Source: Thermophagus sp052400625
GTDB taxonomy: Bacteria > Bacteroidota > Bacteroidia > Bacteroidales > Marinilabiliaceae
Reading direction: 5' to 3' (one strand)
DNA: 64,000 bases
NCBI GenBank assembly: GCA_052400625.1
Contig: JBQTGH010000002.1
Shown here: in pieces, positions 35,800 to 44,718 of the stretch
Layout of the letters: each line of letters opens with the position of its first letter
How positions within the stretch are numbered: the first letter of the stretch is position 1
Translations under genes and position numbers: made by a program
The notes under the pieces: generated by a model
Databases searched by the model: none
Told to the model about the DNA's origin: nothing
The model's input: only the letters and a program-made list of their open reading frames with translations

Positions 35800-38571
35800 T
35801 CAATGGGCTTCCAACCAGTTTTGCCCGATTCCAATTTCTACTTCAAGTGGTACTTTCAATGATACCGCCGATTCCATCTCTTTCTTAACAATTTCTTTTA
35901 CCCGATCAACTTCAGTTTTTTCAACTTCAAAGTTCAGTTCATCATGGACCTGCAGAACCATTCTGCTTTTAAGATTTTCCGATTCAAAAACTTTAGCCAC
36001 AGCTACCATAGCCTTTTTTATGATATCAGCCGCCGTCCCCTGAATCGGAGCATTCACGGCATTTCGCTCTGCAACTCCCCGGACCACGCTGTTGCGACTA
36101 TTGATATCGGGCAAATAACGACGACGACCAAATAGTGTTTCCACGTATCCAAGCTGTCTGGCCTGTTCAATAGCCCGGTTCATATAATCCTTAACGCCCG
36201 GAAAATTTTCGAAATATTCATCGATGATTTCTTTAGCTTCTTTTCGAGAAATATTCAATCGTTCTGAAAGTCCGAACGCCGAAATTCCGTAAATTATTCC
36301 AAAATTAGCAGTCTTAGCTTTCCTTCGCATGTCAGAGGTGACCTCCTCTAAATTAACTTTAAAAATTCTGGCAGCAGTAGCTGTATGAATATCTTTGCCA
36401 TTGATAAATGCATCCAGCAGATGCGCATCACCACTAAGATGGGCCATCAGACGCAATTCAACCTGTGAATAGTCGGCACTCAAAAACAAATGATCATCGT
36501 CGGGTACGACAAAAACTCGACGCATCTCTCTGCCTTCCTCTTCGCGAATTGGGATATTCTGAAGATTGGGATTGGAGCTGCTAAGTCTTCCTGTTACCAC
36601 AACAGCTTGGTTAAACGAAGTGTGCAAACGCCCGGTTTCTTTATTTATCAGTTTAGGTAAAGCTTCCACATAGGTGTTTAACAACTTTTTAATGCCTCTA
36701 TATTCTAATATATGCTCAATAATAGGATGCCGCTCCTTAAGCCGCTGCAAGATCTCCTCATTAGTACTGTATTGCCCTGACTTGGTCTTTTTAGCCTTGG
36801 GATCCAACTTCATTTTATCAAAAAGGACTTCTCCTACCTGTTTCGGACTGGAAACATTAAAATCGGAACCTGCCTCTTCTTTGATCTCCAATTCCAGTTT
36901 ATCGATGCGAGACTGCAATTTTTGGGCAAATGATTTCAACGCTTCTATATCCAAGCAGACACCTGCATACTCCATTTCGGCCAAAACCTTTAGCAATGGC
37001 ATTTCAACATCCCAAAAAAGCGACGCAAGGTTATACTTTTCCAGTTCCTTGAGTAATGGATCTTTGAGCTGAAGGGTAATATCGGCATCTTCTCCGGCAT
37101 ATTCGGCAACAACATGCTTATCCACCTCTTGCATACTCTTCTGGTTCTTTCCTTTCGCACCAATCAACTCTTCAATCGATACCGGCGTGTAATTAAGATA
37201 GGTTTCTGCCAGAAAATCCATATTGTGTTTAAGGCCGGGTTGAACCAAATGATGGGCAACCATAGTGTCAAAAAAAGGCCCCTGCATCTCCACGCCATAG
37301 CGCTTCAACATCAGATAGTCGTATTTCAAGTTTTGTCCGATCTTTAATATTCTCTTATCCTTTAATACACGACTAAACCTCCCAACGATTTTTTGAGCCT
37401 CTTCTTGTTTTTTAGGTACAGGCACATAATAAGCCTCCCCTTTTTTAAAGCTAAAAGAGAGTCCCACCAATTCATTATTCCATACATCAAGCGCAGAAGT
37501 CTCGGTGTCTATGCAAAACTCTTTCTGGACACTCAGGTCAGCAGCCAAAGAATCAAGGGCTTGCTGCGATTCAACCAAATAGTATTGATGTCTGATGTCC
37601 TTAATGGTCGCATTGTTGGTACGTGATGGAATATGTGCAGACGTTTCATTGTCACTTTCGAAGAGAGTCGGCTGTACAGCATTCTTGATCGTTTTGCCAG
37701 CAATCTTTTCCCACAGGGTCTTAAACTCGAGTTCTTCAAAAACGGGCTGCAATTTTTCCAGATCGGGATCCCCCTTACTAAATAGTTTTTCATCAAATTG
37801 AACCGGCACATCGGTTCTAATTGTTACCAACCTTTTAGACAATTCCACCTGCTCTTTGAAACGGATCAAATTCTCCTTCTGCTTTCCTGAAAATTCATCA
37901 ATATGTTCATACACATTTTCGACAGAACCATAACGGCCAATGATATCTTTGGCTCTTTTTTCTCCAATCCCCGGACAACCGGGAATATTATCAGCACTAT
38001 CACCCCACAGAGCTAAAAGGTCAATCACCTGTTCCGGGCTATCCACCGCAAATTTTTTCTTAACCTCTTCCACCCCCATTTTTTCAATCTGATTGCCTCC
38101 TGTTTTGGGTTTATACATCAAAGTGTCTTCCGTTACCAATTGTGCATAATCCTTGTCTGGAGTCACCATAAATGTTTTAAATCCTTCTTCCGAAGCCTTC
38201 CTGGACAATGTACCCACCACATCATCTGCTTCAAAGCCCTCCACCTCCACCACTGGAATATTAAAAGCTTCAAGAATTTGCTTAATGTAAGGAACAGCCT
38301 TTTTTATATCTTCTGGAGTAGCCTCTCTATTTGCCTTGTATTCCTTGTACAATTCATTCCGAAAGGTGGGACCGGAAGGATCAAAAGCTACGGCAATATG
38401 TGTAGGATTTTCTTTGTTGAGGACATCAAGCAAAGAATTAGTGAATCCAAAAATAGCAGAAGTATTTAGCCCTTTTGAATTGATTCTAGGATTACGGATA
38501 AATGCATAATAAGCCCTGAAGATTAAGGCATAAGCATCCAAAAGAAAGAGTTTCTTTGTGTTTTCTGACAT
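35800..38571 (-). CDS. polA: DNA polymerase I
   Basis: 923 aa with three domains: an N-terminal 5'-3' nuclease (about 1-290, with EGFEADDVVGTL and WGDSADNIPGCPGIG), a 3'-5' exonuclease-like domain containing DTETSALD (about 355) that appears to keep the catalytic acidic residues, and a C-terminal family A polymerase with motif A SADYSQVELR, motif B RRKAKTANFGIIYG and motif C QVHDELNFE. It fills gaps after primer removal and in excision repair. Monocistronic between the sigma operon and queD. Confidence 0.97.
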   Translation of the reverse strand: MSENTKKLFLLDAYALIFRAYYAFIRNPRINSKGLNTSAIFGFTNSLLDVLNKENPTHIAVAFDPSGPTFRNELYKEYKANREATPEDIKKAVPYIKQILEAFNIPVVEVEGFEADDVVGTLSRKASEEGFKTFMVTPDKDYAQLVTEDTLMYKPKTGGNQIEKMGVEEVKKKFAVDSPEQVIDLLALWGDSADNIPGCPGIGEKRAKDIIGRYGSVENVYEHIDEFSGKQKENLIRFKEQVELSKRLVTIRTDVPVQFDEKLFSKGDPDLEKLQPVFEELEFKTLWEKIAGKTIKNAVQPTLFESDNETSAHIPSRTNNATIKDIRHQYYLVESQQALDSLAADLSVQKEFCIDTETSALDVWNNELVGLSFSFKKGEAYYVPVPKKQEEAQKIVGRFSRVLKDKRILKIGQNLKYDYLMLKRYGVEMQGPFFDTMVAHHLVQPGLKHNMDFLAETYLNYTPVSIEELIGAKGKNQKSMQEVDKHVVAEYAGEDADITLQLKDPLLKELEKYNLASLFWDVEMPLLKVLAEMEYAGVCLDIEALKSFAQKLQSRIDKLELEIKEEAGSDFNVSSPKQVGEVLFDKMKLDPKAKKTKSGQYSTNEEILQRLKERHPIIEHILEYRGIKKLLNTYVEALPKLINKETGRLHTSFNQAVVVTGRLSSSNPNLQNIPIREEEGREMRRVFVVPDDDHLFLSADYSQVELRLMAHLSGDAHLLDAFINGKDIHTATAARIFKVNLEEVTSDMRRKAKTANFGIIYGISAFGLSERLNISRKEAKEIIDEYFENFPGVKDYMNRAIEQARQLGYVETLFGRRRYLPDINSRNSVVRGVAERNAVNAPIQGTAADIIKKAMVAVAKVFESENLKSRMVLQVHDELNFEVEKTEVDRVKEIVKKEMESAVSLKVPLEVEIGIGQNWLEAH

Positions 38572-38658
38572 GATTGTTCGGGTTTAATTCCGAAAAATAA
38601 GAAAAAAAACCCGGTATTGCCCACAACCAACGAATGAAGGAGTGGCATGAAAAGGACG

Positions 38659-39108
38659 TTATTCATTATCCTCAGCATACCATTCGGCAAAGGAATTAGC
38701 TGTTTCATGAAGTTTTAAACTGAAAAGAGAAACCTCTTCCGGAAGGCGCGCCCTTATTCTCTCAGCAAAATCTACCAAAAGGTTTTCACAGGTTGGCTGG
38801 TAAGGAACGATATGAATGCGATCAAACAACTGGGGAACATTAATAAAATTTTTGTAATCTGCTACCCTGTTAAGAACGATAGAATGGTCCATTTTATCCA
38901 CGATCTCATCCTTAACAATTCTTTTTAAATCACCGAAATCCATGACCATCCCCAATTTCGGATCAGTTTCATTACGGCAAGGTTCTCCAATAACCGTAAC
39001 CTGCAAAATATAGGAATGTCCATGAATATTTTTACATAACCCGTTATAGTTCCACAAGGCATGAGCCATTTCGAAACGGAACTCCTTGGTTAACCTTATT
39101 TTTGCCAT
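38659..39108 (-). CDS. queD: 6-carboxytetrahydropterin synthase (QueD/PTPS family)
   Basis: 149 aa. The QueD/PTPS fold makes 6-carboxytetrahydropterin from dihydroneopterin triphosphate, the first dedicated step of queuosine synthesis. Zinc ligands are the His of EMAHAL (about residue 15) and the pair in HGHSY (about 30-32); the catalytic Cys is in LCKNIHGH (about residue 26). ATG 39108 is preferred over a TTG six codons upstream; AAAGGA lies about 10 bases before it. An arsR-type palindrome (39214-39235) sits about 105 bp upstream, so control by the neighbouring regulator is possible. queA at 25891 serves the same pathway. Confidence 0.9.
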   Translation of the reverse strand: MAKIRLTKEFRFEMAHALWNYNGLCKNIHGHSYILQVTVIGEPCRNETDPKLGMVMDFGDLKRIVKDEIVDKMDHSIVLNRVADYKNFINVPQLFDRIHIVPYQPTCENLLVDFAERIRARLPEEVSLFSLKLHETANSFAEWYAEDNE

Positions 39109-39213
39109 TATTCGTTTTCCTTTCAATAAGAAATGAGCACTTTAAAGTCAGGGAATGGATAAAAAAAAGATTACGGGCAATGAACCAGTAGAAATCTTTG
39201 CCTGAACCTATGC

Positions 39214-39235
39214 TATCAACTGATATTAGTCGATA
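39214..39235. promoter_or_regulatory. Imperfect palindrome, candidate ArsR operator 1
   Basis: ATCAACTGATATTAGTCGAT (39215-39234) is a near-perfect palindrome, two mismatched pairs in the 24 bp stretch 39213-39236. It overlaps the arsR stop codon and lies upstream of queD. A copy with 19 of 22 identical bases lies at 39768-39789 on the other side of arsR. Confidence 0.55.
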
Positions 39236-39540
39236 GAACAACGACTGACACATTCCAGAATATTACGCAAACTCTCATGTTTCAAAAAATAGTAGGTATT
39301 CTTACCTTCCCTTTTGGATGCCAACACACCTTTGTCCTTCAGAATTCCTAAATGATGAGAAGTAGTGCTTTGCTCAATATTCAATAATTTATGTATTTCC
39401 GTAACGGTCAACTTCTTACCATCTTCCAAATGACTTATTATAGCAATTCTCATTGGGTGCGCGATGGCTTTAAGCATGCCGACAGCTCTTTCAAGCTGAT
39501 TGGCATTAAGGTCTTTAATTTTTATCGTCTGTACTTCCAT
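39226..39540 (-). CDS. ArsR-family transcriptional regulator
   Basis: 104 aa winged-helix repressor of the ArsR/SmtB family. The recognition region reads TEIHKLLNIEQSTTSHHLGILKDKG (about 47-71) followed by the wing KREGKNTYYFL. The metal-site motif ELCVGDL of classic ArsR is absent; the only cysteines are a C-terminal CVSRC, so thiol, metal or sulfur sensing through that pair is possible but unproved. ATG 39540 is preferred over a TTG two codons upstream. Two nearly identical palindromes bracket the gene and are likely its binding sites. No metal transporter or resistance gene is adjacent; queD is the next gene downstream. Confidence 0.88.
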   Translation of the reverse strand: MEVQTIKIKDLNANQLERAVGMLKAIAHPMRIAIISHLEDGKKLTVTEIHKLLNIEQSTTSHHLGILKDKGVLASKREGKNTYYFLKHESLRNILECVSRCSID

Positions 39541-39767
39541 TTTCAAAACTTTACAATCCTATTATATGGAAAATCTAAGGAACTATTTTCCCGCTACATT
39601 TTAATAATAAAATATTCATTTAAGTAATTGGTCTATTGAAACATACAAATAGTGGTCCTGTATATTACCATTTGTGACACTCTCTCTTGCCTTGCTCATG
39701 CTTAAAAAGTCAGGCAATGATGCTCCTGTTTATCATCAATTATGCAAATTATAAATCAACACTTTAG

Positions 39768-39789
39768 CATCAATTGATATAAGTCGATA
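39768..39789. promoter_or_regulatory. Imperfect palindrome, candidate ArsR operator 2
   Basis: ATCAATTGATATAAGTCGAT (39769-39788) matches operator 1 at 19 of 22 positions. It lies 228 bp upstream of the arsR ATG and 389 bp before the plus-strand prenyl synthase gene. Confidence 0.55.
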
Positions 39790-40177
39790 ATCTATATAAC
39801 TCTACTTTGCCATAACCGTAGATCATTGCCCCCACAACTTCTTTATCCTTCGCCTCCATCCAGTTGAGCGCAAAGATAATGAAGATATTTTGATTGTTAG
39901 ATATTTGATTTTTTAAAATATGCAAATATTTAGATGATATTAATATTTAAGTTCATGGGCAACACAAATACATATCAAATTGTTATTTTTGAAAATTCTA
40001 TGCAGTCATAAGAAACGGATGCATAAAAAGCGGCCATAAATGCCAACAGATCCCCATCCCATTGCATAGAGTTTTTTGCACTGGATACGATACCGAAAAC
40101 CCATATTATATCACCTTAACCTACATCATTTTTAATAAATTAGAATGACCTATTATATTAAAAGATAAGGATATATA
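39790..40177. other. Intergenic region upstream of the prenyl synthase gene
   Basis: An AT-rich stretch of 388 bp. TATTTTTG at 39984-39991 fits the -7 consensus on the plus strand but lacks a -33 partner. Nothing else is recognisable; the same holds for 39541-39767. Confidence 0.4.
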
Positions 40178-41152
40178 ATGAAGATATCGTCCAAAATAAT
40201 TTCGCCGATAGCGGAAGAAATGAAGAAGTTTGGCCCCTATTACAAGAAAAACTTCGACACTAATTATGCCCTTCTTAACGTCATAACCAACTATCTGATA
40301 CGCAGAAAAGGTAAGCAAATGCGTCCCATGCTGGTTTTTTTGGCGGCCAAACTGAATGGAGAGGTTAGCAAGGCCACATACACTGCGGCGGGATTAATAG
40401 AACTCCTTCATAATGCCACCTTAATACATGATGATGTAGTGGATGAAACCTATCAACGGCGAGGATTCTTTTCCATTAATGCTCTGTGGAAATCTAAAAT
40501 TGCCGTTCTGGTAGGTGACTATTTTCTAGCCATGGGACTCATCAAGTCATTGGAAGAAAACCAGACCGATCTGCTTCATATCATCTCCACAGCTGTGAAA
40601 GAAATGAGCGAAGGAGAACTTCTTCAATTTGAAAAATCCAGAAATCTAAGTATTAATGAAGAAGTTTATTACGAAATAATTCGGAAAAAAACAGCAACCC
40701 TTATAGCAGCCTGTACTTCGGCCGGAGCTCATTCTGTCGGTGCATCTAAAGAAAACAGAGCCAAGATGCATGAATTCGGAATGAATTTGGGCATAGCTTT
40801 TCAGATTCGTGATGATTTACTTGACTATGAACAAACCAATTTTGCGGGAAAACCCACAGGTAACGATTTAAAGGAAAAGAAAATGACCCTTCCTCTCATC
40901 TATGTTCTTTCCAAACAGTCGTCTAAGGATAGAAAACAAATTATAAGGACCATCCGAAAACACCACAAAAACGAAAAGAAAATTGCACCGATCCTTGAAT
41001 TTGTTAAACAACAGGGCGGTATTGATTATGCCAGACAGAAAATGACAGAATATCGTAATAAAGCACTGGACATCCTCAATACCTATCCCGAGAGTGATGC
41101 AAGGGAAGGGTTAAAAGAACTGGTTATCTTTACCACCACCCGAAAAGGTTAA
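40178..41152 (+). CDS. Polyprenyl diphosphate synthase
   Basis: 324 aa all-helical trans-prenyltransferase that condenses isopentenyl diphosphate units. First Asp-rich motif LIHDDVVDE (about 86-94), second QIRDDLLDYE (about 210-219), with GKQMRPMLV and KTATLIAACTSAGA between. The residues before the first motif are small to medium, consistent with a long-chain product used for menaquinone, but chain length cannot be set from sequence. The last bases overlap the stop of deoC on the other strand by 4 bp. Confidence 0.92.
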   Translation: MKISSKIISPIAEEMKKFGPYYKKNFDTNYALLNVITNYLIRRKGKQMRPMLVFLAAKLNGEVSKATYTAAGLIELLHNATLIHDDVVDETYQRRGFFSINALWKSKIAVLVGDYFLAMGLIKSLEENQTDLLHIISTAVKEMSEGELLQFEKSRNLSINEEVYYEIIRKKTATLIAACTSAGAHSVGASKENRAKMHEFGMNLGIAFQIRDDLLDYEQTNFAGKPTGNDLKEKKMTLPLIYVLSKQSSKDRKQIIRTIRKHHKNEKKIAPILEFVKQQGGIDYARQKMTEYRNKALDILNTYPESDAREGLKELVIFTTTRKG

Positions 41153-42024
41153 AAGCTGAAATCAAAGTCCTTTCCTTCCAGTTTGCCCAGGTCGCCCAGC
41201 AGATTATTGGCCAATCGGCTGGCACCGATTCTGAATCGATCAGGGATACACCATTCATTCCCCAAAATTTGCTTAACAATTCCAAAATAGAGTAGTGCAT
41301 CATCGGTAGTAGAGATTCCACCAGCTGCTTTCAATCCCACAATGCGCCCTGTATTCTCCGACCACGCTTTAATGGCGTGACTCATAACCCAGACCGCTTC
41401 AGGCGTCGCGGCAGGATTGATTTTACCGGTGGAAGTTTTAATAAAATCGGCACCCGCTGCCATGGATATTATGGCCGCATCCCAGATATTTTGACTATTA
41501 ACTAAGGCACCTGTCTCAAGAATAACTTTCAAATGGACATCTCCAATAGCTGATTTTATGGTTTTTATTTCTTCCATTACCACTTCATAATTCCCTTCTA
41601 GAAACTCTCCCACCGATAAAACAATATCAATTTCGTTAGCCCCCAGATCCAGTGCTTTTAGCGTTTCTTTAACTTTAAGATCCAAAAAAGTTTGTGCAGA
41701 AGGAAAGCCTGCCGAAACCACCGCACGTTTAACGTCAAGCTTGCTCAGCCTGGATTTTAAAACACTTGCAAAAACAGGATAGACGCATACGGCACTCACC
41801 AATGGCATCTCGGGATAGAGCTGATGAAAAGAATTAAGCTTTTCGCAAAAATCCTCTACTGAATTGGCGCTATCGGTGGTTTTTAAGGTTGTCAGGTCGA
41901 TACAAGAAAAAATCGTTTTAAGATCTTCAGGCGTCCTATAATTTTCAAGGTTGGTTGGACGCTTAAATTCAGGCATTTTCTGGTAATGCTCTCTAAACTT
42001 TTCAAGTAATTCTTCCATTATCAT
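41149..42024 (-). CDS. deoC: Deoxyribose-phosphate aldolase
   Basis: 291 aa class I aldolase cleaving 2-deoxyribose 5-phosphate to glyceraldehyde 3-phosphate and acetaldehyde in deoxynucleoside breakdown. KVILETG (about 165-171) and DFIKTSTGK (about 195-203) contain the conserved lysines, the second forming the Schiff base; GLKAAGGIST supplies the phosphate site. The N-terminal extension of about 35 residues is typical of the longer form. The start overlaps the mazG-like stop (ATGA), so the dtd-mazG-deoC genes are coupled; a second ATG two codons in is possible. Confidence 0.95.
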   Translation of the reverse strand: MIMEELLEKFREHYQKMPEFKRPTNLENYRTPEDLKTIFSCIDLTTLKTTDSANSVEDFCEKLNSFHQLYPEMPLVSAVCVYPVFASVLKSRLSKLDVKRAVVSAGFPSAQTFLDLKVKETLKALDLGANEIDIVLSVGEFLEGNYEVVMEEIKTIKSAIGDVHLKVILETGALVNSQNIWDAAIISMAAGADFIKTSTGKINPAATPEAVWVMSHAIKAWSENTGRIVGLKAAGGISTTDDALLYFGIVKQILGNEWCIPDRFRIGASRLANNLLGDLGKLEGKDFDFSF

Positions 42025-42344
42025 TTTAGTTTTGGATTGTATTTGTGTCGCAATTTGTCTCGTTTTGTTTTTTTGGCTAGCGATTTATTAAACGCAGCGG
42101 TAAGGTCTACCCCTGTCTGATTGGCCAGACAAATCAATACCCAAAGGATATCGGCCATCTCTTCTTCAGCATTCAGTGTCTCTCCTTCTTTTACCGATTG
42201 GTCACCATATTGACGTGCTATCACCCGAGCCAACTCCCCGACTTCTTCCGATAAGATGGCCATATTGGTTAATTCACTGAAATATCTCACGCCATGCTCA
42301 TGGATCCAGTCATCCACAATTTTTTGTGCTTCTTTTAACTCCAT
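42021..42344 (-). CDS. MazG-like nucleotide pyrophosphohydrolase
   Basis: 107 aa, the compact single-domain MazG/dUTPase-2 fold. Metal-binding acidic motifs EEVGELARV (about 32-40) and EEEMADILWVL (about 60-70) are intact. The family hydrolyses nucleoside triphosphates to monophosphates, often in house-cleaning. I choose ATG 42344, preceded by AAAAGG at good spacing, rather than the GTG two codons upstream. Lies between dtd and deoC with overlapping ends. Confidence 0.88.
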   Translation of the reverse strand: MELKEAQKIVDDWIHEHGVRYFSELTNMAILSEEVGELARVIARQYGDQSVKEGETLNAEEEMADILWVLICLANQTGVDLTAAFNKSLAKKTKRDKLRHKYNPKLK

Positions 42345-42346
42345 TA

Positions 42347-42799
42347 TCACCTTTTGTTTTTCGTATCAATAATAATTGTTACAGGTCCATCATTTACAAG
42401 GTCTATAGCCATAGAAGCTCCAAATTCCCCTGAGACGACAGGTTTCCCCAACACTTCCGCCATAGACGCTTTAAAGGCTTCATATAAAGGAATAGAGATC
42501 TCGGGTGCAGCTGCATCAACATAGGAAGGACGATTCCCCTTTTTTGTCCGGGCATGCAAGGTAAATTGACTAACCACCATTACGTCACCATTAATGTCTT
42601 TAACCGAACAATTCATGATGCCTTGATCATCATCAAAGATACGTAAATTGACAATCTTTTTTACGAGCCAATCAATATCCTCCATCTCATCATCATGGAC
42701 AATTCCTAACAAAACCATTAATCCTTTTTGAATGGATCTAGTCTCTTTTCCATTAATGGTCACCGATGCCCGGCTTACTCTTTGTATAACTACCTTCAT
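42347..42799 (-). CDS. dtd: D-aminoacyl-tRNA deacylase
   Basis: 150 aa. Dtd removes D-amino acids (and glycine from tRNA-Ala) from mischarged tRNAs. The conserved SQFTLHA (about 77-83), NRPSY (about 89-93) and C-terminal NDGPVTIIID (about 136-145, including the GP motif of the chiral site) are present. Full length. First gene of a coupled dtd-mazG-deoC group. Confidence 0.95.
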   Translation of the reverse strand: MKVVIQRVSRASVTINGKETRSIQKGLMVLLGIVHDDEMEDIDWLVKKIVNLRIFDDDQGIMNCSVKDINGDVMVVSQFTLHARTKKGNRPSYVDAAAPEISIPLYEAFKASMAEVLGKPVVSGEFGASMAIDLVNDGPVTIIIDTKNKR

Positions 42800-43436
42800 T
42801 GATAAAAAATTTTTGTTAGCCTAAGGATTGGTGAAACAAACATCTCCCGCCTGCCATCTATTATTTTCCCATTCCGCAGGCAAGTTTCGGAAAAATATCT
42901 GAGAGATGGAATCTGTCAACAACAGAATTGCCAGCCCCAATGAGCTGATATTTTTACAACATGGTCATTGAATCCCTTAGCCATTTTTTTTAATGAACCA
43001 AAATTAAGAACTAAAAATTAAAACCATTTACTAAAACCATTGTTTGGCAAGAGTGGATATAGAAAAAGCATACATTCAAAAGCAAAGAAATCTGTTGATG
43101 GCTGCTATTTTTGCTATATTGCTTTTTTCAAACTCAAATAGACCCATTTCCGGTTAAAGAGTAAAAATTTTGGATCAGAGCGATAATAAAAATAAATGAA
43201 ACCAACATATAAAAAGACGACTATTCACAACTCTACATAAATAGATAAAAAAAATTTAAACCCATTTCGTTTCCCAAACGTCGGGAAAAGCCTAAAACAA
43301 AAATTTGAAGGGACAACGAAAAGCTTATAAAAATATTTTTTAACTATTTATTTTACAGTCTTTTTATTAGTTTATTTCATCTATTAATTTAATTTTTAAG
43401 TGCGCTATTTTTTCATATAAATTTGTTCACCGGTAT
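42800..43436. other. Long AT-rich intergenic region between dtd and lplA
   Basis: 637 bp between divergent genes. A GCCTGC/GCAGGC inverted pair (42849-42881) and TTTCCC/GGGAAA (43270-43283) are the only small hairpins seen; neither is convincing as a terminator. TATTTTTG at 43106 and TAAATTTG at 43418 fit the -7 consensus. No small gene is supported. Confidence 0.45.
43418..43425 (+). promoter_or_regulatory. Possible -7 element of lplA
   Basis: TAAATTTG fits TAnnTTTG, but it lies only 12 bp before the ATG, so the message would be almost leaderless. No -33 element. Confidence 0.3.
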
Positions 43437-44408
43437 ATGGATAGAAATACTCTTTACATTTTAAGTAAAACGGATGATCCGTCATTCAATTTGGCCACCG
43501 AAGAATTATTGTTACGCCATTATAAGGAAAATATAATTTTCCTTTATATAAACAAACCATCGGTCATTGTCGGGAAGCATCAAAATACCCTTTCCGAAAT
43601 CAATTTATCTTTTTTGGAACAAAATCACATTCCGGTCTATCGACGTCTATCGGGAGGAGGTACCGTTTACCACGATCATGGCAATATAAACTATTGCATC
43701 ATAGAGAATGGCCAGCCGGGGCAATTGGTCGATTTTGTGAGAGCCTCTACGCCGGTTGTGGAAGCTTTAAAAAGTATGGGTATTGATGCCAGACACGGGA
43801 AAAGAAATGATCTTCTTTGTGGTTATAAAAAAATATCCGGTAATGCCTGCCATGTATACAAATCTCGATCGATGCACCATGGGACGCTTCTCTACAAAGC
43901 CAATATCCGGCAACTAACAGAATGTTTAAAAACAAACGGATTAAACTTTAAGGATCGATCCGTAAAGTCAGTTAGAAGTGAAGTTATAAATATTTCAAGT
44001 TTAATGGAATCCGATAAAAGTCCTTCTGAATTCATGGAAGAAATTGGTGCACACCTAAAACAAAGATACAAGGCCTCTCCCCTAACTTTATCTAAAGCTG
44101 ATATAAGACAAATAGAACAACTCAAAAAAGAAAAATACGATACCTGGGAATGGAATTATGGATACAGCCCTATTTATGAATTTAAAAAGAGAAGTAAAAT
44201 AAATGATTACACCTTTTCGTCTAAAATAAAAGTTGAAAAAGGAATCATTACTCAAATAAATATTCGCAGTAATTTCCCTGACAAGGATAAAATTCATGCA
44301 GCTGAAACGACCATACATTCGGCAAATCATGACAAAAAACAAATTCAATCCTTATTATCGGATTTCCCAAAAGATATTACTGAAGGAATCATCAATACCC
44401 TCTTTTAA
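43437..44408 (+). CDS. lplA: Lipoate--protein ligase A
   Basis: 323 aa. LplA activates lipoate with ATP and attaches it to a lysine of lipoyl domains. The N-terminal catalytic domain has RRLSGGGTVYHD (about 69-80) and the lysine in KKISGNAC (about residue 130). The C-terminal 80 residues resemble the accessory domain of two-domain ligases (WEWNYGYSPIYEF). Its strand is opposite to the flanking genes, and it sits inside what is usually a continuous uvrC-dtd run in Bacteroidales, with long AT-rich gaps on both sides, which suggests it was inserted. Codon use looks more AT-rich than dtd. Confidence 0.92.
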   Translation: MDRNTLYILSKTDDPSFNLATEELLLRHYKENIIFLYINKPSVIVGKHQNTLSEINLSFLEQNHIPVYRRLSGGGTVYHDHGNINYCIIENGQPGQLVDFVRASTPVVEALKSMGIDARHGKRNDLLCGYKKISGNACHVYKSRSMHHGTLLYKANIRQLTECLKTNGLNFKDRSVKSVRSEVINISSLMESDKSPSEFMEEIGAHLKQRYKASPLTLSKADIRQIEQLKKEKYDTWEWNYGYSPIYEFKKRSKINDYTFSSKIKVEKGIITQINIRSNFPDKDKIHAAETTIHSANHDKKQIQSLLSDFPKDITEGIINTLF

Positions 44409-44636
44409 TGTGATATTTAAACTGCGTATTAAACTTATCAATTAAACCCGAAAAATGCATTAGATAATCTATGACGAACTTATAGTGCATTATTCGCGTT
44501 AAAATCATTTCCCAATAAAGTGAAACAACGATTTTCAAATCGTTACGACAAACAGATTCCCTTCTTATGCAGGGAATCCATTGGATTTTTCCCATACAGC
44601 ATAATGATATGTCCTTGGTCGACTCTCTCGATTGCA

Positions 44637-44682
44637 GGCAAACGACTGAGTCGACTGTCGGCAAACGACTGAGTCGACTGTG
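44637..44682. repeat. Two perfect-core 23 bp tandem repeats
   Basis: GGCAAACGACTGAGTCGACT followed by GT(C/G) occurs twice in direct tandem (44637-44659, 44660-44682); a decayed third unit (GTCGACTCTCTCGATTGCA) precedes them. Each unit contains the palindrome CGACTGAGTCG. It lies in the 310 bp gap between lplA and uvrC (44409-44718), 36 bp beyond the uvrC stop codon. Nothing else is recognised in that gap. Confidence 0.75.
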
Positions 44683-44718
44683 GGAAACTGTTGAAAATAG
44701 ACTTTTAAATAAAATCAA

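Noticed and set aside
38579..38620. Terminator after queD
   Set aside because: CGGGTTT and AAACCCG can pair over a 20 nt loop, but no T-run follows and it reaches the polA start region; too weak to list.
39127..39213. preQ1 riboswitch upstream of queD
   Set aside because: No recognisable aptamer stem or A-rich tail in the short leader; only the arsR-type palindrome is evident.
44637..44682. CRISPR or attachment site
   Set aside because: Just two direct copies with no spacers, and no integrase or tRNA nearby.
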